Shown here: piece after piece, positions 1 to 7,212 of the stretch | Layout: each line of letters begins with the position of its first letter | How positions within the stretch are numbered: the stretch's first letter is position 1 | Assembly: GCA_016199375.1 (NCBI GenBank) | Contig: JACQGV010000247.1 | Coordinates: forward strand, 1-7,212 | DNA: 7,212 bases | Reading direction: 5' to 3' | Source: Chloroflexota bacterium | GTDB lineage: Bacteria; Chloroflexota; Dehalococcoidia; SHYM01 | Position numbers and translations under genes: made by a program | The notes under the pieces: model-generated | The model's input: only the letters and a program-made list of their open reading frames with translations | What the model was told of the DNA's origin: nothing | Databases searched by the model: none

Positions 1-624
1 CTCCACCACCGTGCCGGTGAGGGCGAAGGGCCGCCCCAGCAGGCTGCGGGCCTGGGCCACGTCGCCCTGGCCCACCGCCTGGCGGATGCTGGTGCTGCTC
101 ACCACCACACCGTGCCGCACCAGTGGCTGGGCGACCTCCACCGCAAAGCCCAGGGCCATCCCCAGCTCGGCCAGCACACGGGGGTTCCCCTCGCGGCCGC
201 GTCCCAGAGCGAAGTCGGGGCCCACCACCAGGCTCTGCATCTGGAGCGTGTCTTGCAGGAGCCCCACGAACTGCCGGGCGGTAAGCTGGGAAAGCTCGCG
301 GGTGAAGGTGAGGACCGCCACCACGTCGGCCCCGGCCTGGCGCAGCAGCCCGATCCGCTCCTCCAGCCCGGTCAAGTAGAGGACTTGGCTGCCCGGGCGG
401 AGGACCGTCTGCGGGTGCTGGCGAAAGGTGACCACGGCGGACAGCAGACCGCGCGCGGCGGCCAGCTCCTTAATTCTGGCGATGAGGTGCTGGTGTCCCA
501 GGTGGACCCCGTCGAAGACGCCGATGGTCACGACAGTGGGGCGGCTGGCGGTGGCCTGCCGCAATTCTTCCACCGCCAGCCGGGCGCCTGGCTGCTCGAA
601 GTTCGGTTGCACCGAGGGAGACAT
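1..624 (-). CDS. ribF: Bifunctional riboflavin kinase / FAD synthetase RibF, N-terminal 208 residues (3' end beyond window)
   Basis: RibF phosphorylates riboflavin to FMN and adenylates FMN to FAD in the cytoplasm. The visible part is almost wholly the FMN adenylyltransferase domain. The nucleotidyltransferase signature GVFDGVHLGH is at residues 35-44, with the HxGH histidines at 41 and 44. VTFRQHPQ (65-72) matches the family's VTFxxHP. LTGLEERIGLL (84-94), VVGPDFALGRGREGN (133-147) and the SSTSIR motif (176-181) follow in the expected order. GRPFALTG (197-204) is the usual entry into the C-terminal riboflavin kinase domain, which lies off the left edge. The frame is open to base 1 with no defect. 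The ATG at 622-624 is the only ATG, GTG or TTG codon between the upstream in-frame stop near 700 and the N-terminal motif region, apart from an internal GTG at codon 5. The ribosome binding site is poor (AGTAGG directly against the ATG), so the exact start is less certain than the identity. The gene lies 97 bases downstream of the aminotransferase gene. Confidence 0.93.
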   Translation of the reverse strand, partial: MSPSVQPNFEQPGARLAVEELRQATASRPTVVTIGVFDGVHLGHQHLIARIKELAAARGLLSAVVTFRQHPQTVLRPGSQVLYLTGLEERIGLLRQAGADVVAVLTFTRELSQLTARQFVGLLQDTLQMQSLVVGPDFALGRGREGNPRVLAELGMALGFAVEVAQPLVRHGVVVSSTSIRQAVGQGDVAQARSLLGRPFALTGTVVE

Positions 625-721
625 CCTACTCGCCGAGCGTGCTCCCGCAAGTTTGCCAACTGATAAGGCTTGCCTCAGGGTGCCTGGGCGGAAACCCTTG
701 CACTATACCATCTTTCCACCA

Positions 722-1963
722 TCAGGCGCCTGGGATGGGTGCCTGAGGCGACTGCGGGGCAGCGGGAGGTCGTTCGCGCGCCAGACGCTCCACCTCGGCG
801 CAGAACCGCGCCAGCTCCTCCTCGCTCAGGAAAAAGCCGGTGGAGACCCGCAGGCAGGCCAGCTCGGGGATGGAGCGGATCTGGTAGCCGCGCTCCCAGA
901 GCCAGGCCACCGCGGCCGCCGGGTCAACCCTCTCCATCCTGAAGGAGACCAGCCCCGCCATGTTATTTGGGGTCAGGACGGTCACACCGGGGATTGCTGC
1001 CAGGGAGTCCTTCGCCAGCCGGGCCAGCCGGGCGATGCGACCCCAGGCCCAGGCGTATCCCACCTCGCCCTCCAGCCAGGCCAGGCTTCCCTCCAGGGCG
1101 GCTAGGAGGGGCCAGCTCATGGCGCCCACCTCGAACCGCTGGGCCGTGGGCTGGGGGATGTAGTGACCAGCCTGGTCATGGCTGGAGACGCCAGGGGTGT
1201 GCGAGAGGCTGGCATAGCCCGCGAAGGTGAGGCGGAGCTCGGGCAGCAACTGGGGCCGGACGTAGAGGGCGCCCGTCCCCTCGGGGCCGCAGAGCCACTT
1301 CTGGCCGGGGAGGGCGTAGAGGTCCACGCCACTGTCCTGGACGTCCACCGCGATGGCGCCGGCGCTCTGGGCCGCGTCCGCCAGCACAGGTATGCCCTGG
1401 CGATGGGCCACGGCAACGATCTCCTTCAGGGGGAGCAGGGCGCCGGTGCTGTAGGAGACGTGGGAGAGGGAGATGAGCCTGGTCCGGGGGGTGATGAGGG
1501 CGGCGATGGCCCCCGCCACGTCGCCACCGCCCATCCCCACCTCCGCGAACCGGACGGTGACCCCGAAGCGGTCCCTGACGGTGGCCAGAGGCAGCAGGCC
1601 ACTGACGTGCTCGATAGTGGTGGTGATGGCCTCATCGCCCGGGCGCCACTGGAAGGCCAGGGTTCCGATGTTCATGCCGTCGGTGGTGTGGTGGGTGAGG
1701 GCGAGGGAGCCCGGGGGGGCGTTGATCACGCGGCCCAGGGCCCGGCGCAGCAGCTCCCTCCGCTCCTGGAGGGCAGGCCCCTCGTCGGGACGATGGCGGC
1801 CGCTCAGCAGCTCCTGCTGGGCTCTGGCCTCCATGGCCTCGAACGCGGCCCGCGGCAGGGGCCCCGACGTCCCCACATTGAGGGGCAGGTAGTGGGCTAG
1901 GCAGGGGAGCTGCTCCCGCACGCGGGCCAGCTTCCGACTCGCGGACGTCTTCGGCGCCGCCAA
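722..1963 (-). CDS. Class V aminotransferase-fold PLP enzyme (isopenicillin N epimerase / cysteine desulfurase-like)
   Basis: This is a 413-residue PLP enzyme of fold type I, class V. HTTDGMNI (92-99) forms the phosphate-binding loop and EHVSGLLP (118-125) carries the histidine expected to stack on the PLP ring. ADAAQSAGAIAVDV (195-208) carries Asp196, which should pair with the pyridine nitrogen, and Gln199. GQKWLCGPEGTGALYVR (220-236) carries Lys222, the predicted Schiff-base lysine. LRVSTGFFLSEEEL (371-384) holds the carboxylate-binding Arg372. The flexible loop with a catalytic cysteine seen in IscS- or SufS-type desulfurases is not recognisable: Cys225, Cys370 and Cys388 are outside the usual position. 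A desulfurase role is therefore unlikely, and an epimerase, lyase or aminotransferase role is more plausible; the substrate is unknown. The start is TTG, supported by a strong ribosome binding site. It lies 12 bases after the hydrolase gene, so the two are probably co-translated. Confidence 0.85.
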   Translation of the reverse strand: MAAPKTSASRKLARVREQLPCLAHYLPLNVGTSGPLPRAAFEAMEARAQQELLSGRHRPDEGPALQERRELLRRALGRVINAPPGSLALTHHTTDGMNIGTLAFQWRPGDEAITTTIEHVSGLLPLATVRDRFGVTVRFAEVGMGGGDVAGAIAALITPRTRLISLSHVSYSTGALLPLKEIVAVAHRQGIPVLADAAQSAGAIAVDVQDSGVDLYALPGQKWLCGPEGTGALYVRPQLLPELRLTFAGYASLSHTPGVSSHDQAGHYIPQPTAQRFEVGAMSWPLLAALEGSLAWLEGEVGYAWAWGRIARLARLAKDSLAAIPGVTVLTPNNMAGLVSFRMERVDPAAAVAWLWERGYQIRSIPELACLRVSTGFFLSEEELARFCAEVERLARERPPAAPQSPQAPIPGA

Positions 1964-1969
1964 CTGTGT

Positions 1970-1976
1970 CCTCCTC
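1970..1976 (-). promoter_or_regulatory. Strong ribosome binding site for the TTG-started aminotransferase-fold gene
   Basis: On the minus strand the bases read TAGAGGAGGACACAGTTG. The GAGGAGG core sits 6 bases before the TTG start, and its first G is also the last base of the hydrolase stop codon TAG. This supports the non-ATG start at 1963 and suggests that ribosomes ending on the hydrolase gene reinitiate here. Confidence 0.8.
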
Positions 1977-2773
1977 TAGGGCACCGTCGCCAGGAAGTCC
2001 AGGACGGCCCGGTTCAACTCCCCGGGCTTCTCGCGGGTCACGGCGTGGCCGGCGCCGGGGATGATCTGGAGCTTGGCGCCGGGGATCGCCCGGCTCATGA
2101 TGACGGAGCCGCCCGGGGGCGTCATGCGGTCCTCGGCCCCACAGATGATAAGGGCAGGGCAGCGGATGGCCTGCAGCTTCGGGGTCAGGGGGTCTTCCAG
2201 GAGCTGGCGTCCGGCCACTCTGGCAGCGGCGGCGTAGCACCGGGGGTCGTTCTGAGCCTGCTCCTGGCGCCATTGCTGGATCTGGTCCAGGTGGTTTTTC
2301 ACGAAATCGGGGGCATAGGTGAAGGAAGGATCGAAGCCCAGGGCCTGGAAGCCCTTCTCCTCCACCGCCTGGGCCTGCCGCTCCCAGCCGGCCATGTATT
2401 GCTCCTTGATCTCGCTGGAGCTGTCCACCACAATCAGGGAGCGGGTCTGGCCGGGATAGTCCAGGGCGAACTGCTGGACGACGAGTCCTCCCAGGGAGTG
2501 GCCCAGGATGTGGGCGCGCTCAATGTCCAGCGCCTTCAGCAGGGCGCTCAGGTCGGCGGCGAAGGTGGAGCGGGTGTAGGCCTGGTGGGGCTTGTCGGAA
2601 GCACCGAAGCCCCGCATGTCCCAGGCCAGCACCTGGTGACGCTCGGCGAAGGCGGGGACCTGGTAGGTCCAGCTCTCGATGCTGCCGCCGAGGCCGTGGG
2701 TGAGCACGAGCACGTCGCCGCGCCCGGTGAGCTCGTAGTTGACCGTGACGTTGTTGACCTTCACTTTGGGCAT
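1976..2773 (-). CDS. Alpha/beta hydrolase (3-oxoadipate enol-lactonase / RsbQ-like size class)
   Basis: This 265-residue protein is a complete alpha/beta hydrolase without signal peptide or membrane segment, so it should be cytoplasmic. HGLGGS (26-31) is the oxyanion-hole loop after the first core strand. WDMRGFGASDKP (51-62) is the typical loop of this family. GHSLGG (91-96) is the nucleophile elbow with Ser93. ICGAEDRMTPP (210-220) gives Asp215, and GAGHAVTREKP (240-250) gives His243, completing the triad. Residues about 122-200 form the variable lid that sets substrate choice. The family includes enol-lactonases, haloperoxidase-like and C-C bond hydrolases, and sequence alone does not choose among them. 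The ATG has a good ribosome binding site (GGGAGGG, 5 bases upstream). The stop codon abuts the ribosome binding site of the next gene, so it probably works with the aminotransferase-fold enzyme. No other pathway gene is visible nearby. Confidence 0.88.
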   Translation of the reverse strand: MPKVKVNNVTVNYELTGRGDVLVLTHGLGGSIESWTYQVPAFAERHQVLAWDMRGFGASDKPHQAYTRSTFAADLSALLKALDIERAHILGHSLGGLVVQQFALDYPGQTRSLIVVDSSSEIKEQYMAGWERQAQAVEEKGFQALGFDPSFTYAPDFVKNHLDQIQQWRQEQAQNDPRCYAAAARVAGRQLLEDPLTPKLQAIRCPALIICGAEDRMTPPGGSVIMSRAIPGAKLQIIPGAGHAVTREKPGELNRAVLDFLATVP

Positions 2774-2778
2774 GGGAG

Positions 2779-2785
2779 CCCTCCC
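2779..2785 (-). promoter_or_regulatory. Ribosome binding site of the alpha/beta hydrolase gene
   Basis: The minus-strand reading is GGGAGGG, 5 bases before the ATG at 2773. It supports that start and places translation initiation just downstream of the 147-base gap after argS. Confidence 0.65.
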
Positions 2786-2840
2786 GGAAGTCTATCCTGG
2801 CTGCCCTCAGCGTTGCCCGCCCATCCCCGCCCCGGGCGTT

Positions 2841-2906
2841 GCTTTCCCACCCACCGCCTGCGCAGCGCTCCTGCAAGTCACGCGCCAGCAGGCAGCGTGG
2901 GAAAGC
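2841..2906. repeat. Nested inverted repeat between argS and the hydrolase gene
   Basis: The perfect 10-base arms GCTTTCCCAC (2841-2850) and GTGGGAAAGC (2897-2906) are complementary. Inside them GCCTGC (2856-2861) pairs with GCAGGC (2888-2893), and inside those GCGC (2865-2868) can pair with GCGC (2882-2885). The result is one long interrupted hairpin in the transcript, starting about 15 bases past the argS stop codon. There is no T-run after it on either strand, so it is not a canonical intrinsic terminator. It could stabilise the argS mRNA end, attenuate readthrough, bind a protein, or be the remnant of a small repetitive element. The rest of the 2774-2920 gap shows no convincing promoter. 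Confidence 0.6.
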
Positions 2907-2920
2907 GCCTGCGAGTTCAC

Positions 2921-4612
<1,692 letters not shown>

Positions 4613-4615
4613 ACT

Positions 4616-4984
4616 CTAGCGCTCCACCTGGGCGCGCTGAAGGGCCTGGGTGAGAGAGAGCCAATCCCCACTAGCAGGCGGCGGAGGCTCATCGTCGGGC
4701 ACTACCTGGGTCGCCTCTATCGCAAACGGGGTATCCGCCTGAAACCGGTATTTGCGGCTGTGGAGCAGGCGATTAAATGACCCTACCAGGCGATGCAGTG
4801 GGGAGCCTGTATCATGGCGCCGGCTGAAGAGCACCTGGCTAAACTCGGCTTTCGTTGACAGCCAGTACACGGAGTGACAGTTACGAGCCACGGTTTGAAG
4901 GAAATCGAGGGCTACGTCGTTCAGAGGCGTCTCCCCTAGCGCGAGTTCGAGGACTCGCGGACGGGCGCTGAAGAGAAGCTTCAC
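4616..4984 (-). CDS. Small protein of unknown function coupled to the ATPase gene
   Basis: I do not recognise this 122-residue protein. It has no signal peptide or membrane segment. Residues 1-52 look alpha/beta (a short hydrophobic strand, then helix about 21-34, then strand 37-43 and a helix), residues 53-80 are basic and rich in Arg and His, and 96-104 is an acidic-to-proline stretch (PDDEPPPPA) before a final helix. The order of a short strand, ALDFLQTVARNCHSVYW, a helix, and a late acidic cluster with a terminal helix is loosely like a small PIN-like nuclease. However, the usual N-terminal catalytic Asp is absent (LLFSARPRVLE), so this is only a guess. The GTG start is inferred from the GTGA overlap with the ATPase stop codon, which implies translational coupling; no good ribosome binding site precedes it. 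The base composition is lower in GC than argS and recG, like that of the ATPase gene. The tight coupling suggests the two products act together. Confidence 0.7.
   Translation of the reverse strand: MKLLFSARPRVLELALGETPLNDVALDFLQTVARNCHSVYWLSTKAEFSQVLFSRRHDTGSPLHRLVGSFNRLLHSRKYRFQADTPFAIEATQVVPDDEPPPPASGDWLSLTQALQRAQVER
4622..4628 (-). promoter_or_regulatory. Ribosome binding site of argS inside the end of the small gene
   Basis: The minus strand reads GGTGGAG, 9 bases before the argS ATG at 4612. The same bases encode the last codons of the small unknown protein (Gln-Val-Glu-Arg, stop). This favours the 4612 start over the in-frame ATG at 4597, which has no purine-rich site before it. Confidence 0.55.
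4981..4984 (-). other. GTGA stop/start overlap coupling the ATPase and small-protein genes
   Basis: The TGA that ends the ATPase gene shares bases with the GTG that opens the small gene. The 16 bases upstream of the GTG (minus strand CGCGCAAGAAACAGAC) contain no clear ribosome binding site. Translation of the small gene therefore probably depends on ribosomes finishing the ATPase, which would tie the amounts of the two proteins together. Confidence 0.7.
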
Positions 4985-6279
4985 GTCTGTTTCTTGCGCG
5001 CACCGAGGAACTCATCGATCTCCGCCAAATCCTGCTCGAAGAAGCCCTTCAGCCCCTCCTCCAGAGTCCCATCAGCGTTGACCTTCAGCTCCTCGGCCCT
5101 GGCGATGCCAGTCTGGGCGTCCTTCTCGAAATAGTAGACGGCCAGATCCTCCCGGCTCAACTCACCTTTCGCAACTAGGTTCAGGAGCTTGACCAGAATG
5201 TGTTCGGAGTGTGTGGCAAGGATAAGCTGCTTGCTCTCCTTTTTAGCTGATCTCGCCAAGACTGCCGTAACCTCGGCCTGGGCCCTGGGGTGCAGGTGTA
5301 TCTCCGGCTCCTCGATACAGATGGTGGAGCCAGGCGGCGCCAGGGCGAGCTGCGCCAGCACGAAGACCACCGGTCCATAGCCGTAGCCCTGGTTCACGGC
5401 GTTGTCAAAACTGAGGGCACCCACTGGCGTAATCTCCAGGGCTACTTGCAGGTTCGGGCGAGCGCGGGTGCGAACGCGGACGCCGAGAGCCTCTTCGAAC
5501 CAAGCCGAAACCTGCTGCTCAAGATGGCTCTCGATGTGCAGGGTGGTCAACAATGTTCTCGCTTGCTCGACAGAGCCGCGAGTGGTTGTGAACTCAGAAA
5601 CTGCCTCTGTTCCCATAGGGTATTGGGGTAGATCTACGCCGCGCCCGGCAGGGACGAAAAAGACCTGGCTGAACGCGGCAGGCACTGCGCTGGCGATAGC
5701 TTCTGCGTAACGGTCCAGTGTTTGCACGTCAGGATGGGTACCACTACCGCCGCCTGCCCGCAAGGGCTCGGCGAAGGCCCTGGAAAGCTGCATGACAGTG
5801 TAGCTCTGCCTGAGTGTAATCCTATCGGGTGCAAGAATTCTGTTTCGGCCCCCTTCGTGAAGGCTTCCAGCGAAATCGTGCCGGGAATGCTGATTGTCCA
5901 ATATGCCGTCGGCACTGACTTTGAAATCTGCTTGCCAAAGCCTGCCCGCGACGACTCTCGCTAGGTAGTTGAACTCGACCATCTCGACGCCGGAGGGCAT
6001 GGCCTCACCCGTGACTTCAATCCTGCCAGAGTAACGAAAGTCCACCCACGCAGGCCCGCCCCTGCGGATAAGCTCCTTGAAATCTCCCAACTGAAGAATA
6101 CTCCCGTTTGTTTGCAATGTGCCGGAACTATCTTGAAGCGTCTGCTTGGGCAGCACCAGCGCCTGGATGATGGAGGATTTTCCCGTGCCGTTGGCGCCGA
6201 TGAGCACGGTGATGAGCCGCGGAGCTATCTCCACAGACTCGAAGCACTTGAAGTTTTTCAGGCCAATCTTGGTGAACAT
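4981..6279 (-). CDS. ABC/AAA-type ATPase, probably of the DUF3696 group (OLD/RecF-like)
   Basis: This 432-residue P-loop ATPase belongs to the RecF/OLD-like ABC ATPases. The N-terminal FTKIGLKNFKCFESVEI (2-18) is the standard opening strand pair. GANGTGKSS (28-36) is Walker A with Lys34 and Ser35. QLGDFKELI (63-71) occupies the Q-loop region. Residues about 85-295 are a long lineage-specific insertion that includes FVPAGRG (208-214). GYGYGP (298-303) stands where an ABC signature is expected. TICIEEPEIHLHP (319-331) is an extended Walker B with the catalytic Glu, and LATHSEH (354-360) is the H-loop. The tail YYFEKD (382-387) and GFFEQDLAEIDEFL (412-425) resembles my recollection of the DUF3696 C-terminus. 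No nuclease or TOPRIM domain is fused, so any effector must be separate, and the overlapping small gene is the candidate. The ATG at 6279 has GAGGG 4 bases upstream and is 18 bases after recG. Local GC is lower than in neighbours. Exact function is unknown; roles in phage defence or DNA-damage response are known for relatives. Confidence 0.85.
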   Translation of the reverse strand: MFTKIGLKNFKCFESVEIAPRLITVLIGANGTGKSSIIQALVLPKQTLQDSSGTLQTNGSILQLGDFKELIRRGGPAWVDFRYSGRIEVTGEAMPSGVEMVEFNYLARVVAGRLWQADFKVSADGILDNQHSRHDFAGSLHEGGRNRILAPDRITLRQSYTVMQLSRAFAEPLRAGGGSGTHPDVQTLDRYAEAIASAVPAAFSQVFFVPAGRGVDLPQYPMGTEAVSEFTTTRGSVEQARTLLTTLHIESHLEQQVSAWFEEALGVRVRTRARPNLQVALEITPVGALSFDNAVNQGYGYGPVVFVLAQLALAPPGSTICIEEPEIHLHPRAQAEVTAVLARSAKKESKQLILATHSEHILVKLLNLVAKGELSREDLAVYYFEKDAQTGIARAEELKVNADGTLEEGLKGFFEQDLAEIDEFLGARKKQT

Positions 6280-6297
6280 ACAGCCCTCGAGATGCCG

Positions 6298-7212
6298 TTA
6301 GCTTACACCGGCCACGGGGCCTTTGCCAGCCCAGAAGCGGCGCACCTCCGCCGCCAGGGCGCGATGCTCGGGCTGGCGCAGCTCCGGGTCCTGCGCGAAG
6401 AGCGCCTGCCCCTCCCGCCGCGCCTCTTCCAGCAGCTTTGTGTCTGCCAGGTCGGCGACCCGCAGGTCGGCGATGCCGCTCTGGCGCAGACCCTGGGTGA
6501 GGACGGCGCCGGGGCCGCGCAGCCGCAGGTCCTCCTCCGCCACGGCGAAGCCGTCCTGGGTCCGCTCCAGGATGCGCAGGCGCTCCCCAGCCGCGGGGGA
6601 GGGGTCGTCGGCCAGCAGCAGGCAGTAGCTCTGATGGGGCCCGCGGCCCACCCGCCCGCGGAACTGGTGGAGCTGAGAGAGCCCGAAGCGGTCGGCCCCT
6701 TCAATCAGCATCACCGTGGCGTTGGGCACGTCTATGCCCACCTCCACCACCGGCGTGGAGACCAGGACTGCCCACTCGCCGTCCCGGAAGCGGCGCATGG
6801 CGGCGTCCTTGTCCTTGCTGGCCATGCGCCCGTGCAGGAGGCCGATGCGGCCCGGCCCCAGCTCGGGGAACACCTGGGTGCACAGCCGCTCGTGCTCGGC
6901 GGTGGCGGCCTTGGCCTGGAGCGCCTCCGACTCCTCGATGAGGGGGCAGACGATGAAAGCCTGGCGCCCCTCTTTGATCTGGGCGCGGACGAACTGGTAG
7001 GCGGCGGGCCGCTTGTCCGGCGGGACCCAGCGGGTGCGGACCGGCTGGCGGCCCGGAGGGAGCTGGTCCAGGACCGACAGGTCAAGGTCGCCGTAGAGGG
7101 TGAGGGCCAGGGTGCGGGGGATGGGCGTGGCGGTCATCACCAGGACGTGGGCGCTGCCTCCCGTCTTCTGGCGCAGCGCCTCCCGCTGCATCACGCCGAA
7201 GCGGTGCTGCTC
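6298..7212 (-). CDS. recG: ATP-dependent DNA helicase RecG, C-terminal 304 residues (5' end beyond window)
   Basis: RecG is a superfamily 2 helicase that reverses stalled replication forks and moves branched DNA such as Holliday junctions. The visible part begins with EQHRFGV, the end of the DEQHRFGV segment that marks RecG. MTATPIPRTLALTLYGDLD (motif III and following) comes next, then QAFIVCPLIEES (motif IV region), GLLHGRMASKDKDAAM, VSTPVVEVGIDVPNATVMLIE (motif V) and RFGLSQLHQFRGRVGRG (motif VI). The downstream TRG-like region is EEDLRLRGPGAVLTQGLRQSG, followed by a short C-terminal helix ending in TAA at 6298-6300. RecG proteins are usually about 700-850 residues, so the wedge domain and first helicase motifs lie off the right edge. 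The frame is open to base 7212 and the adjacent GTG and ATG at about 7189-7194 are internal Val-Met codons, not a start. GC is high, as in argS. The TRG-like segment departs from the common GEFxGTRQSG form. Confidence 0.95.
   Translation of the reverse strand, partial: EQHRFGVMQREALRQKTGGSAHVLVMTATPIPRTLALTLYGDLDLSVLDQLPPGRQPVRTRWVPPDKRPAAYQFVRAQIKEGRQAFIVCPLIEESEALQAKAATAEHERLCTQVFPELGPGRIGLLHGRMASKDKDAAMRRFRDGEWAVLVSTPVVEVGIDVPNATVMLIEGADRFGLSQLHQFRGRVGRGPHQSYCLLLADDPSPAAGERLRILERTQDGFAVAEEDLRLRGPGAVLTQGLRQSGIADLRVADLADTKLLEEARREGQALFAQDPELRQPEHRALAAEVRRFWAGKGPVAGVS

Noticed and set aside
702..707. TATAGT on the minus strand, a possible -10 box for ribF
   Set aside because: The position in the 97-base gap is sensible, but there is no -35-like hexamer at 16-18 bases upstream (GC-rich bases at 724-730), so it is not enough to call a promoter.
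724..733. Perfect 10-base palindrome CAGGCGCCTG at the end of the aminotransferase-fold gene
   Set aside because: Short, inside coding sequence, not repeated elsewhere in the window as an operator, and expected by chance in GC-rich DNA.
678..745. Direct repeat GGGTGCCTG (678-686 and 737-745)
   Set aside because: Only two copies of nine bases in GC-rich sequence and one copy is in coding sequence; no site structure around them.
1163..1900. Plus-strand open frame (245 codons) opposite the aminotransferase-fold gene
   Set aside because: Antisense shadow of a gene with complete PLP-binding motifs; the composition is Gly/Asp-rich without domain features.
2789..2800. GATAGACT-like -10 element upstream of the hydrolase gene
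   Set aside because: No matching -35 sequence at the right distance; the similarity is too weak to support a promoter.
7189..7194. GTG/ATG pair as a start for a short helicase gene of 298 codons
   Set aside because: The frame stays open to the window edge and encodes EQHRFGV directly upstream, a conserved internal RecG segment, so these codons are internal.

Overview
This window comes from a GC-rich bacterial chromosome. Every gene I can support lies on the minus strand, so transcription runs from high to low coordinates. In that order the genes are: the C-terminal part of a RecG-type helicase (cut by the right edge), an ABC/AAA-type ATPase, a 122-residue protein of unknown function, arginyl-tRNA synthetase, an alpha/beta hydrolase, a class V PLP-dependent aminotransferase-fold enzyme, and the N-terminal part of the FAD synthetase/riboflavin kinase RibF (cut by the left edge). 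The mix of universal genes and the GC content fit a GC-rich, possibly Chloroflexota-like, free-living bacterium. That lineage guess is weak and rests on overall impression, not on a diagnostic marker.

Layout. RecG ends at 6298 and the ATPase begins 18 bases later. The ATPase stop codon overlaps the GTG start of the small gene (GTGA). The small gene ends 3 bases before the argS ATG, and its last codons contain the argS ribosome binding site. A 147-base gap with a long nested inverted repeat separates argS from the hydrolase. The hydrolase stop codon abuts the strong ribosome binding site of the aminotransferase gene. A 97-base gap then precedes ribF. No gap exceeds 300 bases and I see no RNA gene, CRISPR array or insertion sequence.

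Function. Three genes are housekeeping: RecG (fork and Holliday-junction repair), ArgS (arginine charging) and RibF (FMN and FAD synthesis). The hydrolase and aminotransferase look like a small translationally linked pair of unknown substrate. The most interesting part is 4616-6279. It is a tightly coupled ATPase plus small-partner pair with visibly lower GC than both flanks, set between recG and argS with no room for its own promoter. It has the look of a transferred accessory module, perhaps a defence-type or stress nuclease-type system, but its activity cannot be read from the sequence.
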